Below are positions 7,430 through 14,968 of a DNA stretch of 34,361 bases, in pieces. The position numbers and the translations under genes were made by a program. The notes beneath the pieces are model-generated. The model worked only from the letters and a program-made list of their open reading frames with translations. It was not told where the DNA came from and did not search any database. This DNA comes from RUG11551 sp045586185 (lineage in GTDB: Bacteria; Planctomycetota; Planctomycetia; Pirellulales; Thermoguttaceae): contig JAZMZV010000092.1 in NCBI GenBank assembly GCA_045586185.1, forward strand, positions 1-34,361. Reading direction: 5' to 3'. Within the stretch, counting starts at the first letter, position 1; each line of letters begins with the position of its first letter.

Positions 7430-9538
7430 ATGAGTATGGAATCTTCGCTCGATCCGCAGTTGATTGAGCAAACGAAAAAGCAGATTCGCGAACTGGTAAC
7501 AGAGATTACGCAGCTGTCTCGGTCGGACGTTGCTCCGGCGGAGTTCTACAGCGGATTTCTGACTCGCGTAATAACGGCGTTAGCAGCGAACGGCGGGGCG
7601 ATTTGGACTCTGGCTGAGGGCTCGCGTTTGACGCTGCAAAGTCAGGTTAATCTACAGGAAACGAATCTTCGCGAAGACGAAAAAGCGCTCAAACAGCATA
7701 CCAAACTTCTCCAGAGGATTTTGGAATCCAAAGAGGGCGAACTGGTTATGCCGAACTCGTCAACCGTCGACATCGCCGAAGGCGAAGCGGGCAACCCGAC
7801 GCCGTTTCTGCTCGTTTTGGGACCGCTGGCGACAGATTTGGAAACGGTCGGCGTTGTCGAAATCTTTCAGCGTCCGGACACGCCGGCGCATACTCAAAAA
7901 GGCTATCTGCGCTTTGTTACGCAGATGTGCGAGATTGCAGTTGAATACGTCAAAAACAAGCAGCTGCGCTCGTTTTCGGATCGTCAGCTGTTGTGGAATC
8001 AGCTTGAAGAATTTACCCGCCTGATTCACACAAGTTTGGATCCCAAACAGACGGCATACACAATCGCCAACGAAGGGCGTCGTCTGATTGAATGCGACCG
8101 TTTAGGCGTGGCGATTCAGTACGGAAAACGCTCTAAAATTGTGGCGATCAGCGGTCAGGACATTCTCGACAACCGCAGCAACACGGTTCGGCTTCTCAAC
8201 AAGCTGGCAACGGCTGTTACAGCTGTCGAAGAGCCGATGTGGTACATGGGCGACACGACCAATTTCGCGCCGCAGGTGGAAGACGCTCTTCAGGAATACG
8301 TCGACGAATCCCATTCTAAAATGGTGGCGGTTCTGCCGTTGATGAAAAACATTCCGGAAGACGAAATTCCGGACGATCCCAAACTTCGGGAAAAGCCGCC
8401 GGCTCCGATTGGGGCGTTGATTGTCGAACTGATTGAAAACAGTCGTCCAACAGAGCAAATGCGCCAGCGAACGGACGTTGTCGTCAAGCACGCCGTTGAA
8501 GCGATGGGCAACTCGTTGGAGCATGAGCGTCTGTTTCTCATGCCGTTATGGCGGTTTATCGGGAACATGTCGTGGGTGGTCAAGGCGCGAACGCTGCCGA
8601 AAACGATTCTGGTTCTCATCGCTATTATAGCGGCGATTATTGCCGTCTGCGTTATTCCCGCTGACTTCGATATTGAAGCGACTGGAACGCTCGAACCGGT
8701 TGACCGCCGCGAAGTCTACGCAGAAATTGACGGCGAAATTGACCAGGTTTACGTTCAGCATGGAGAGAAGGTCGTTGGACCGACTCAGCAAAAAGATGCG
8801 TCCGGCAAAGTTACCGTTGTTCCCGGCACGCGCTTGGCAAAAATGAGAAATATCAATCTTCAAATCTCCCAGGTCGAATCCCGCGGAAAAATCGAGGCGA
8901 TTTTACAAAACATTCAGTCCAAACAAAGAACGTTGCAGGAAGAACGCGCTCTGACTGTTTCCGATAAAAACCGCATTCAGGGAGAAATCCTGGAACTGAA
9001 AAAAGAACTGCTCAGTCAGCAAACGCAGCTGCGACATCAAATGGAAATGCTTCGCGATTTGGACGTCTGCGCTGTTTGTGACGGCGTCATTACAACGTGG
9101 GACGTTCAGCGAAACCTCGTGGGGCGTCCGGTTCAGCGCGGGCAGATTCTTATGTCGATTGCCCAGCCTGACGGCGAATGGCAGCTGTCGCTCGACATGC
9201 CGGAAAGAAGAATCGGGCAGATTGTCAAGGCGCAGCAGCTTTTGGCAAAGGATTCGCCCGACGCCAAGGGTTTGCCGGTAAAATACATTCTCGCGTCCAA
9301 CCCCAGCGTCCAGCTGAAAGGAACGCTGGACGAAGTTCATCTGACGGCGGAAGTCAGAGGGCAGGAAGGCGCGACGATCAATATGAAAGTCAAAATTAAC
9401 AAAGAGGATATTGAAAATCCGAATATTGGCGCAACCGTAACCGCCAACGTTTACTGCGGACGCCGTCCGATTGGCTACGTTTGGCTGCATGACGCGATTG
9501 CGTTCTTCTATTCCAAGATTTGGTTTAGATGGTTTTAA
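7430..9538 (+). CDS. Double-GAF HlyD-type membrane fusion protein
   Basis: A 702-residue protein with three parts. Residues about 25-175 and 195-370 look like two GAF-type sensor domains, cytosolic by position. A single membrane span lies at about 392-414. Beyond it is an HlyD-type periplasmic part: a split lipoyl/barrel-sandwich motif (E-I-D-G-E-I-D-Q-V-Y-V-Q-H-G-E-K-V), a coiled coil near 480-540 and a second lipoyl half (C-A-V-C-D-G-V-I-T-T-W). A beta-barrel and a short hydrophobic-aromatic tail (W-F-R-W-F) end it. HlyD proteins bridge inner-membrane transporters to the outer envelope; the fused GAF pair suggests control by a small ligand. It leads a three-gene run with a second HlyD protein and an M50 protease. 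No ABC or RND pump is encoded here. An in-frame ATG at 7436 is an alternative start. Confidence 0.85.
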   Translation: MSMESSLDPQLIEQTKKQIRELVTEITQLSRSDVAPAEFYSGFLTRVITALAANGGAIWTLAEGSRLTLQSQVNLQETNLREDEKALKQHTKLLQRILESKEGELVMPNSSTVDIAEGEAGNPTPFLLVLGPLATDLETVGVVEIFQRPDTPAHTQKGYLRFVTQMCEIAVEYVKNKQLRSFSDRQLLWNQLEEFTRLIHTSLDPKQTAYTIANEGRRLIECDRLGVAIQYGKRSKIVAISGQDILDNRSNTVRLLNKLATAVTAVEEPMWYMGDTTNFAPQVEDALQEYVDESHSKMVAVLPLMKNIPEDEIPDDPKLREKPPAPIGALIVELIENSRPTEQMRQRTDVVVKHAVEAMGNSLEHERLFLMPLWRFIGNMSWVVKARTLPKTILVLIAIIAAIIAVCVIPADFDIEATGTLEPVDRREVYAEIDGEIDQVYVQHGEKVVGPTQQKDASGKVTVVPGTRLAKMRNINLQISQVESRGKIEAILQNIQSKQRTLQEERALTVSDKNRIQGEILELKKELLSQQTQLRHQMEMLRDLDVCAVCDGVITTWDVQRNLVGRPVQRGQILMSIAQPDGEWQLSLDMPERRIGQIVKAQQLLAKDSPDAKGLPVKYILASNPSVQLKGTLDEVHLTAEVRGQEGATINMKVKINKEDIENPNIGATVTANVYCGRRPIGYVWLHDAIAFFYSKIWFRWF

Positions 9539-9569
9539 TCAGTTATTAATTTCCAACTTTTAAAAGACA

Positions 9570-10928
9570 ATGCTCAATACGATAACTTTTATCCTGGTTT
9601 TGTTTGGACAGGTTTCAGCAGACATTCCAGCTCCGCCGGAAGACATTCCAGCTCCGCCGGAAATTGACGAAGCGATTCCTGACAACGCCGCCGTCCCGTC
9701 TGAACCGGCTGTTCCAGACGAGGTTCCTGAAACGCCAACGCTTGACGATTCTGTTACGCCTCCCGTTCCAGACGCGCCTGATTTGGAGTCTCCCGACGAC
9801 GTTTCTGTTTTGGAATCGACGCCTGAAATCGAGACGGTTCAGGAAGATGCAGCTCCAGAAGCTCAACCTCAAAAGTTATATTATAAAAAACGACGAATCA
9901 TCCCTCCGCCTCAGCTTCCTCCGCCACCCAGCGAAGCAATTGCGGAGGTTAACGACCCGTTGTTGGTCAATCCATCCGCTCTGGACGCTCCAACGTCTAA
10001 CCCCTATGAAGCGGCGGATTACAATTCATCGTACGATTTGCCAGACACAAATAATGACCGCGCCTTGCAGAATCCGACTCCGTACGACAACGTGGATGAC
10101 AGCGACCTGTACGACGCTCAGCTGGAGCCCAATCAAGGAAAGGGACATATCATGCCCATCGATCAGGCTGAAGTTCCCGCTCAGGAACAGGGCGTTTTGA
10201 CAAAGTTCTTTATTCGCGAAGGTTATGAAGTCAAGAAAGACGACCCCTTGGCGCAAATCGACGACGAACAGGCGAAGATGTCGGTTCAGGTTCAGCAAGC
10301 CAAGCTAAACGCGGCAGAACGTGAAGCCAGCAACGACGTCAATATTCGATACGCCAAAGCGGCTAAAAACGTAGCGGAAGCGGAACTAAAGTCTGCAAAA
10401 GAGACAATCGCCCGCGTTCCCGGCGCCGTTCCCGCAACGGAAATCCGAAAGCTGGAACTGTCGGTCGTTCAGGCGACGCTCCAAATTGAGCAGTCGACAA
10501 ACCAGTTTGAAATTTCCAAGTATCAGGTGGACGTCTCCAAGGCGGAACTTGACGCGTCAAAGCTGGGGGTTTCGCGCCGCGTTGTCAAATCGCCTATCAG
10601 CGGTATTATCGTTGAAAAGTACCGCAATGAGGGCGAATGGGTCAAACCCGGCGACCCGATTGTCAAAGTCGTTTATTTTGAAAAACTCCGCGTCAAGACA
10701 ACTTTTGACATCAATCGCATTCCTTTACAGCGCGTGCTGAAGCATAACGCCAAAATTACCGTCGTTCAGAAACCGGGCATGACCTTCAATGGAAGAGTCG
10801 TTTTTGCCAACCCGGTTGTACAGTCCGGCGGCGCGTACGAAGTCTGGATTGACGTAGACAACGTTGTGGAAAAAGACGGCTTCTGGGCGCTTCAGCCTGG
10901 TATGAACGCTATTGTAACTATTGAGTAA
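9570..10928 (+). CDS. HlyD-family periplasmic adaptor with proline-rich N-terminal region
   Basis: A 452-residue protein. An N-terminal signal peptide (about 1-17, cleavage after V-S-A) is followed by a long acidic, proline-rich linker to about residue 190, including a perfect 21-bp duplication giving D-I-P-A-P-P-E twice (9621-9662). The HlyD core follows: a lipoyl half with F-I-R-E-G-Y-E-V-K-K-D-D-P-L-A-Q-I-D, an alpha-helical hairpin (about 230-330), and the second half R-V-V-K-S-P-I-S-G-I-I. A beta-barrel ends in P-G-M-N-A-I-V. It is an exported adaptor, probably partnering the two membrane proteins encoded on either side (31 bp after the first gene). The proline-rich linker could span periplasm or bind wall polymers; that is inference. 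Confidence 0.87.
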   Translation: MLNTITFILVLFGQVSADIPAPPEDIPAPPEIDEAIPDNAAVPSEPAVPDEVPETPTLDDSVTPPVPDAPDLESPDDVSVLESTPEIETVQEDAAPEAQPQKLYYKKRRIIPPPQLPPPPSEAIAEVNDPLLVNPSALDAPTSNPYEAADYNSSYDLPDTNNDRALQNPTPYDNVDDSDLYDAQLEPNQGKGHIMPIDQAEVPAQEQGVLTKFFIREGYEVKKDDPLAQIDDEQAKMSVQVQQAKLNAAEREASNDVNIRYAKAAKNVAEAELKSAKETIARVPGAVPATEIRKLELSVVQATLQIEQSTNQFEISKYQVDVSKAELDASKLGVSRRVVKSPISGIIVEKYRNEGEWVKPGDPIVKVVYFEKLRVKTTFDINRIPLQRVLKHNAKITVVQKPGMTFNGRVVFANPVVQSGGAYEVWIDVDNVVEKDGFWALQPGMNAIVTIE

Positions 10929-10931
10929 CGA

Positions 10932-11010
10932 GTTGCGAGTTGCGAGTTGCGAGAAAAATTATTTGAGGCTCTTTGCATCAATTACTAATTACTAATCACT
11001 AATTACTAAT
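10932..11010. repeat. Heptamer-repeat element, copy 5 (before the M50 gene)
   Basis: The left arm is GTTGCGA units, the core reads GAAAAATTATTTGAGGCT, and the right arm is ATTACTA units. The core start closely matches the core in the carA element (GAAGAATTATTGAGGCT at 18896-18912). The element fills the gap from 4 bp after the adaptor's stop to 6 bp before the M50 gene's ATG. Confidence 0.88.
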
Positions 11011-11016
11011 TCCCCA

Positions 11017-13260
11017 ATGGTATCCTTAACAGACAGTCTCGTATCGGCCAGTTCGCGAATCCTGACGCTCAAAAAGCGTCCGGATCTTTCGGCGCGCCGT
11101 CAGCGTTACCTGGGGAAGAACTATTGGATTGTCAAAGACCCGGTTGGGCTGAAGTATTACCGATTCCAGGAAGAGGAATACGCCATCCTCAACATGCTCG
11201 ACGGGACGGTTAGTCTGGACGATATCAAACATCAGTTTGAAGCGGAGTTTCCGCCGCAAAAAATCAAGCTGGAAGAGTTGCAGTCGTTTTTGGGACAGCT
11301 CCACCAAAGCGGCTTGATTCTAACCAGCGTCAACGGTCAGGGGCGTCAGCTGTTCAAACGGAGCAAAGAACGCCGAAGAAGAGAGCTGCTTCAGGCGTCG
11401 ACCAACATTCTGGCTATCAAATTCAAGGGCGTCGACCCGGAACGGTTTTTCAACTGGCTGTATCCGAAGGTTTCGTGGCTGTTTCATCCGATCACGGTTA
11501 CGTTTTGCGTTTTTCTGATGATTGCGGCGCTGTCGCTGATTATGGTTCAGTTTGACGTGTTCCGCTCGCGTCTGCCTGGCTTTTATCAGTTCTTTACGCC
11601 GACCAACGGTTTGCTTTTGGCGGCGGTTTTAGGCTGTACAAAAATCCTTCATGAATTCGGGCACGGCTTAACGTGCAAGCATTTCGGCGGGGAATGTCAC
11701 GAATTGGGCGTGATGATTCTGGTATTAACGCCGTGTCTGTTCTGCAACGTCTCCGACTCGTGGATGCTGCCCAACAAGTGGAAACGGGCGGCAATCGGCT
11801 TTGCCGGCATTTACGTAGAAGTCCTGCTTGCCGCCATCGCGACGTTTATCTGGTGGTTTACCAACCCGGGGCTGCTGAACAATATTTGCCTCAACATCAT
11901 GTTCATTTCGTCGGTCAGCACGATTTTGTTCAACGCCAACCCGCTGCTGCGGTACGACGGCTACTACGTTCTGTCTGACATCATGGAAATCCCGAACATG
12001 CGTCAGAAGGCGACGTCAATTACAAGCCGAAAAATGGGCGAATGGTTTCTCGGTCTGGAATACCCGGACGACCCGTTCCTGCCGCAGAAAAACCAGTTGT
12101 TTTTTACAATCTTTACCATCGCGTCGGTTATCTATCGATGGGTGGTTATGTGTTCGATTATGTTCTTCTTGTGGCGATTGCTGGACTACTACGGTCTTCA
12201 GATTATCGCCAAGTTCATGATAATCATGTCGTTGTGGGGGCTTGTCGGGATGCCCTTGTGGAAGTTGGGAAAGTTTTTTTATATCCCTGGAAGGCTGGAC
12301 AAAGTGAAGAAGAGTCATTTTATACCGTCGATTATCGGGCTTGTTTTGCTGGCGTGCTTTTTGCTTTTCGTTCCGCTGCCGTACCGCGTTTTTGTCCCGA
12401 TGGAGCTGCGATTGTCGAATCCGAACGTGATTTCTGTTACAATTGACGGAACGCTCAAATCGGTTAACGTCAAACCCGGGCAGAAAGTCAAAAAGGGAGA
12501 CGTTATCGCGACGCTGGAAAATATCGACAAAGACATGCAGCTTGACAACCTGAAATTCAAGATGGCAAGTCTGGAAACGCGTCTTGCCAACTTGCGGGAA
12601 CAGTCTGTTACAAACTCCGCCGCCTATAAGGAAATTCCCGCGGTGCAGGAATCGCTCAACGCGGTTAAAAAGCAGTATCAGGACATGGCGCGATACAAAA
12701 CCGGGCTGATTCTTCGAGCCGGCATTGACGGGGAAGTCGTCCCGACAGACTATAAAACCAAGCGCGCTGAAGTCATGGGAATTCTGCCAGACTGGAGCGG
12801 GTCGTTGTTTGAACCGACTGCGATTGGCGCGTATATGAACCCCAAGGAAGTCAAGGAATTCTGTTACGTCGGCGACCTCGACAAGCTCGAAGCGCTGCTG
12901 GTCATTTCCCTTTCAGAACGCGACTTTGTCGAAGTGGGGCAGAAGGTCGTTATCAACCTCAACGAACTGCCGTTTAAGAAAATCGAAGGGAAAATCGAGT
13001 CCATTTCCCGAGACCCGATTGAATTCGCGCCCAAACGGCTGTCGAACAAATCCGGGGGAGAAATCGCGACGGAAACCGATCAGGCGACCGGTCTGGAAAA
13101 GCCGCAGGAAAAATGTTACGAAGCCCGCGTTCTGGTTGACAATTCCGAACGCCTCATGCGCCCCGGCTTAACCGGTCAGGCGAAAATCTACGTTACGCCC
13201 CAAACTTGCGGACAGCGTCTCTGGCGTCTGATCATGGAAGTTTTCAACTTCAAACTGTAA
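11017..13260 (+). CDS. PqqD-like / M50 (site-2-type) metalloprotease with HlyD-like C-terminus
   Basis: A 747-residue multidomain membrane protein. Residues about 25-100 resemble a PqqD/RRE-like winged domain (Y-W-I-V-K-D-P, then E-E-E-Y-A-I-L-N-M-L-D-G). Residues about 145-450 are polytopic and carry the M50 zinc site H-E-F-G-H (212-216) and the second motif N-P-L-L-R-Y-D-G (308-315), whose aspartate (314) is the third ligand. The soluble C-terminal part has an HlyD-type lipoyl motif (G-Q-K-V-K-K-G-D-V-I-A-T-L-E), a short coiled coil and a beta-barrel. It ends in a W/F-rich tail like that of the first gene in the cluster. All zinc-site residues are intact, so proteolysis or a related membrane role is plausible. 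The substrate is unknown. It is translated third in the run, after a heptamer element. Confidence 0.87.
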   Translation: MVSLTDSLVSASSRILTLKKRPDLSARRQRYLGKNYWIVKDPVGLKYYRFQEEEYAILNMLDGTVSLDDIKHQFEAEFPPQKIKLEELQSFLGQLHQSGLILTSVNGQGRQLFKRSKERRRRELLQASTNILAIKFKGVDPERFFNWLYPKVSWLFHPITVTFCVFLMIAALSLIMVQFDVFRSRLPGFYQFFTPTNGLLLAAVLGCTKILHEFGHGLTCKHFGGECHELGVMILVLTPCLFCNVSDSWMLPNKWKRAAIGFAGIYVEVLLAAIATFIWWFTNPGLLNNICLNIMFISSVSTILFNANPLLRYDGYYVLSDIMEIPNMRQKATSITSRKMGEWFLGLEYPDDPFLPQKNQLFFTIFTIASVIYRWVVMCSIMFFLWRLLDYYGLQIIAKFMIIMSLWGLVGMPLWKLGKFFYIPGRLDKVKKSHFIPSIIGLVLLACFLLFVPLPYRVFVPMELRLSNPNVISVTIDGTLKSVNVKPGQKVKKGDVIATLENIDKDMQLDNLKFKMASLETRLANLREQSVTNSAAYKEIPAVQESLNAVKKQYQDMARYKTGLILRAGIDGEVVPTDYKTKRAEVMGILPDWSGSLFEPTAIGAYMNPKEVKEFCYVGDLDKLEALLVISLSERDFVEVGQKVVINLNELPFKKIEGKIESISRDPIEFAPKRLSNKSGGEIATETDQATGLEKPQEKCYEARVLVDNSERLMRPGLTGQAKIYVTPQTCGQRLWRLIMEVFNFKL

Positions 13261-13294
13261 TCAACAACGCAGATTTCTGTAAATTCTAAAAGAT

Positions 13295-13328
13295 GCGCCA
13301 GCGGTTCAATGCATTCGACCGCTGCGCG
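13295..13328. terminator. Hairpin between convergent genes
   Basis: CAGCGGT (13299-13305) pairs with ACCGCTG (13318-13324), with flanking GCGC pairs. It lies between the convergent M50 gene and mnmE and could terminate both, but no T-run is present. Confidence 0.35.
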
Positions 13329-13353
13329 CCGCTTGCGTAATTGCAATTCTCCG

Positions 13354-14832
13354 CTATTTTCCCACGCAGAAGCGGCCGAAGATGCCTTCCAGAATGTCGT
13401 CCGTGCAGACTTCCCCGACGATTTCTCCCAGGGCGTTGAGCGTCAGCCGAAGGTTCTCGGCTATCAACTCTTCCGGGACAAAACCGGACTTGTCGCGGCA
13501 TAAATCCAACGCGGCTGTAAGAAACGCTTCTGCCCGCTGAGCCAGTTCCCGGCACCGCTGAGACGTCGACGCCAGAATTTCCGTCTGTCCGGACGACCGT
13601 CCAGCGACAAGATGAACAATCGCCTGACGCAGTTCTTCTATTCCGTCGCCCGTTACGGCGGAACAGAACAGTTCTCCATCGGGGTTGTCGGATACCGCAG
13701 ACGCTTTGTCCGACTTCGTTCTGACAATCAAATCGACGTCGTCGTCCGTTTGCGGCTGCTGGTCAACCGGGACGCACAAGACGAGAATATCCGCCGAGTC
13801 TTTCTGCTCGTTTGACAGTTCCTGCGCCTGAGCGGCAATAGACGATTCCTCCGTGTCAACAGTCTCTCGTTCGGGAGAGTCGGTTCCCGATTGGAGTTGC
13901 GAGTTGCGAGTTGCGAGTTGCGAGAAGGCAGAAAGCGACCAACGGGAGCGATTTTCGTCAACCGCGCGGTAGCGCGAACTGGGAGCGGCGCCTCGCCGCC
14001 CGGCGGTATCGACGATTTCCAGCGGGACGCCGTCCCAGACGACTCGCGCTGTTACATAATCCCGCGTCGAGCCGGGGGTGTGCGAGACGATCGCCGCCTG
14101 ACGTTCGGTCAGCGCGTTGAGCAGACTGCTTTTGCCAGCGTTCGGCTCGCCGATCAAAACAACCCGGTTGGAGACGACTGCGGAGACGTCCTTCTGTAAT
14201 CGGCGGCGGACGTCCTGAACCTTGTCCAGAGCGGAGGAAATCGCGCTTTGAAGCTGTTCTGTCGTCAAATACGACAGGTCTTCTTCTGCGTAATCGAACC
14301 CGGCTTCCAGATAAACCAGAACGTCAAGCAGTTCGTTTCGAACGGACTTCAGCTTGGACGAAAACCCGCCAGCCAGCTGTCGGGCGGCAGTTTTGAACGC
14401 GGCTTCGTCGGACGCCTCGATCAGCCCTAAAACCGCTTCCGCCTGCGTCAAGTCAAGAGAGCCGGAGAGGAACGCGCGAAAGGTAAACTCGCCGCCCTGC
14501 GCCGCTCGCGCCCCGGATTCGATTAATCGGTCGACAATCCTGTTCAATAGCGGCAGAGAGCCAATAGTGTGGATTTCCGCGCTCAGTTCCCCGGTATACG
14601 AATGTCCCTCTTGCCAAAGATAGACGCTTGCTGGAAGCGGAGACGCGTCAGCGTCCAGCGTCAGCGGCGCTTCTAATCGAGTCGCCCGGTCGGGCTTGTC
14701 AAGCGACAGTCCAAAGCAGTCGGAAAGAATATCAATCGTCTGCGCTCCCGACAGACGTACAATCCCCAGCGCCGCACCCGTCAAGGGCGACGAAATCGCA
14801 ACAATCGTATCGTCAGTTTGAGTGAATTTCAT
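13354..14832 (-). CDS. mnmE: tRNA modification GTPase MnmE
   Basis: A 492-residue protein; E. coli MnmE has 454. With MnmG it makes the cmnm5/nm5 group on wobble uridine. The N-terminal folate-binding domain (1-120), helical domain and embedded G domain are all present. The G1 loop is G-E-P-N-A-G-K-S-S (228-236), T-P-G-S-T-R-D gives G2, D-T-A-G (275-278) is G3, and T-K-S-D-K (372-376) is G4. The C-terminus C-V-G-K is the conserved catalytic-cysteine tail. Between D-T-A-G and R-E-T-V-D-T there are about 42 extra residues (roughly 280-321), in the switch II region. They are encoded by a TCGCAAC heptamer array plus a dispersed repeat. The gene remains open across it. mnmG is not in this window. 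It converges with the M50 gene. Confidence 0.95.
   Translation of the reverse strand: MKFTQTDDTIVAISSPLTGAALGIVRLSGAQTIDILSDCFGLSLDKPDRATRLEAPLTLDADASPLPASVYLWQEGHSYTGELSAEIHTIGSLPLLNRIVDRLIESGARAAQGGEFTFRAFLSGSLDLTQAEAVLGLIEASDEAAFKTAARQLAGGFSSKLKSVRNELLDVLVYLEAGFDYAEEDLSYLTTEQLQSAISSALDKVQDVRRRLQKDVSAVVSNRVVLIGEPNAGKSSLLNALTERQAAIVSHTPGSTRDYVTARVVWDGVPLEIVDTAGRRGAAPSSRYRAVDENRSRWSLSAFSQLATRNSQLQSGTDSPERETVDTEESSIAAQAQELSNEQKDSADILVLCVPVDQQPQTDDDVDLIVRTKSDKASAVSDNPDGELFCSAVTGDGIEELRQAIVHLVAGRSSGQTEILASTSQRCRELAQRAEAFLTAALDLCRDKSGFVPEELIAENLRLTLNALGEIVGEVCTDDILEGIFGRFCVGK
13870..14000. repeat. In-frame repeat insertion in mnmE (heptamers plus dispersed repeat)
   Basis: GTTGCGA units at 13892-13924 encode S-Q-L-A-T-R-N on the gene strand. 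The adjoining 13933-13976 matches, inverted, the intergenic repeat at 19631-19676: a 21-bp exact block (13933-13953) plus CGCGCGGTAGCGCG (13963-13976) with one mismatch. The palindrome block CCTCGCCGCC at 13991-14000 is the inverse of GGCGGCGAGG found next to heptamers at 130-139 and 26951-26960. Confidence 0.85.
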
Positions 14833-14845
14833 AGTTGCGAGAAAT

Positions 14846-14959
14846 GGAAGGCGGTAATGGAGCGAACAACGTGAGCGGAATTACGCATTCGCCGTAAGGC
14901 GAACCCACTTCTTTTAAAGCGTAACTGCGTTCGCTGCGCTCACTTCGTTACCGCCTTTC
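14846..14959. repeat. Fold-back element between mnmE and carB
   Basis: Two arms of about 40 bp (14846-14886 and 14919-14959) are inverted copies of each other. They share GGCGGTAA at the outer ends and TTACGC at the inner ends. A smaller hairpin TTCGCC/GGCGAA lies at about 14888-14903. One GTTGCGA unit (14834-14840) sits beside it, next to the mnmE start. No gene is seen. It may be a MITE-like element or an mRNA structure. Confidence 0.7.
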
Positions 14960-14968
14960 ATTAATTTC

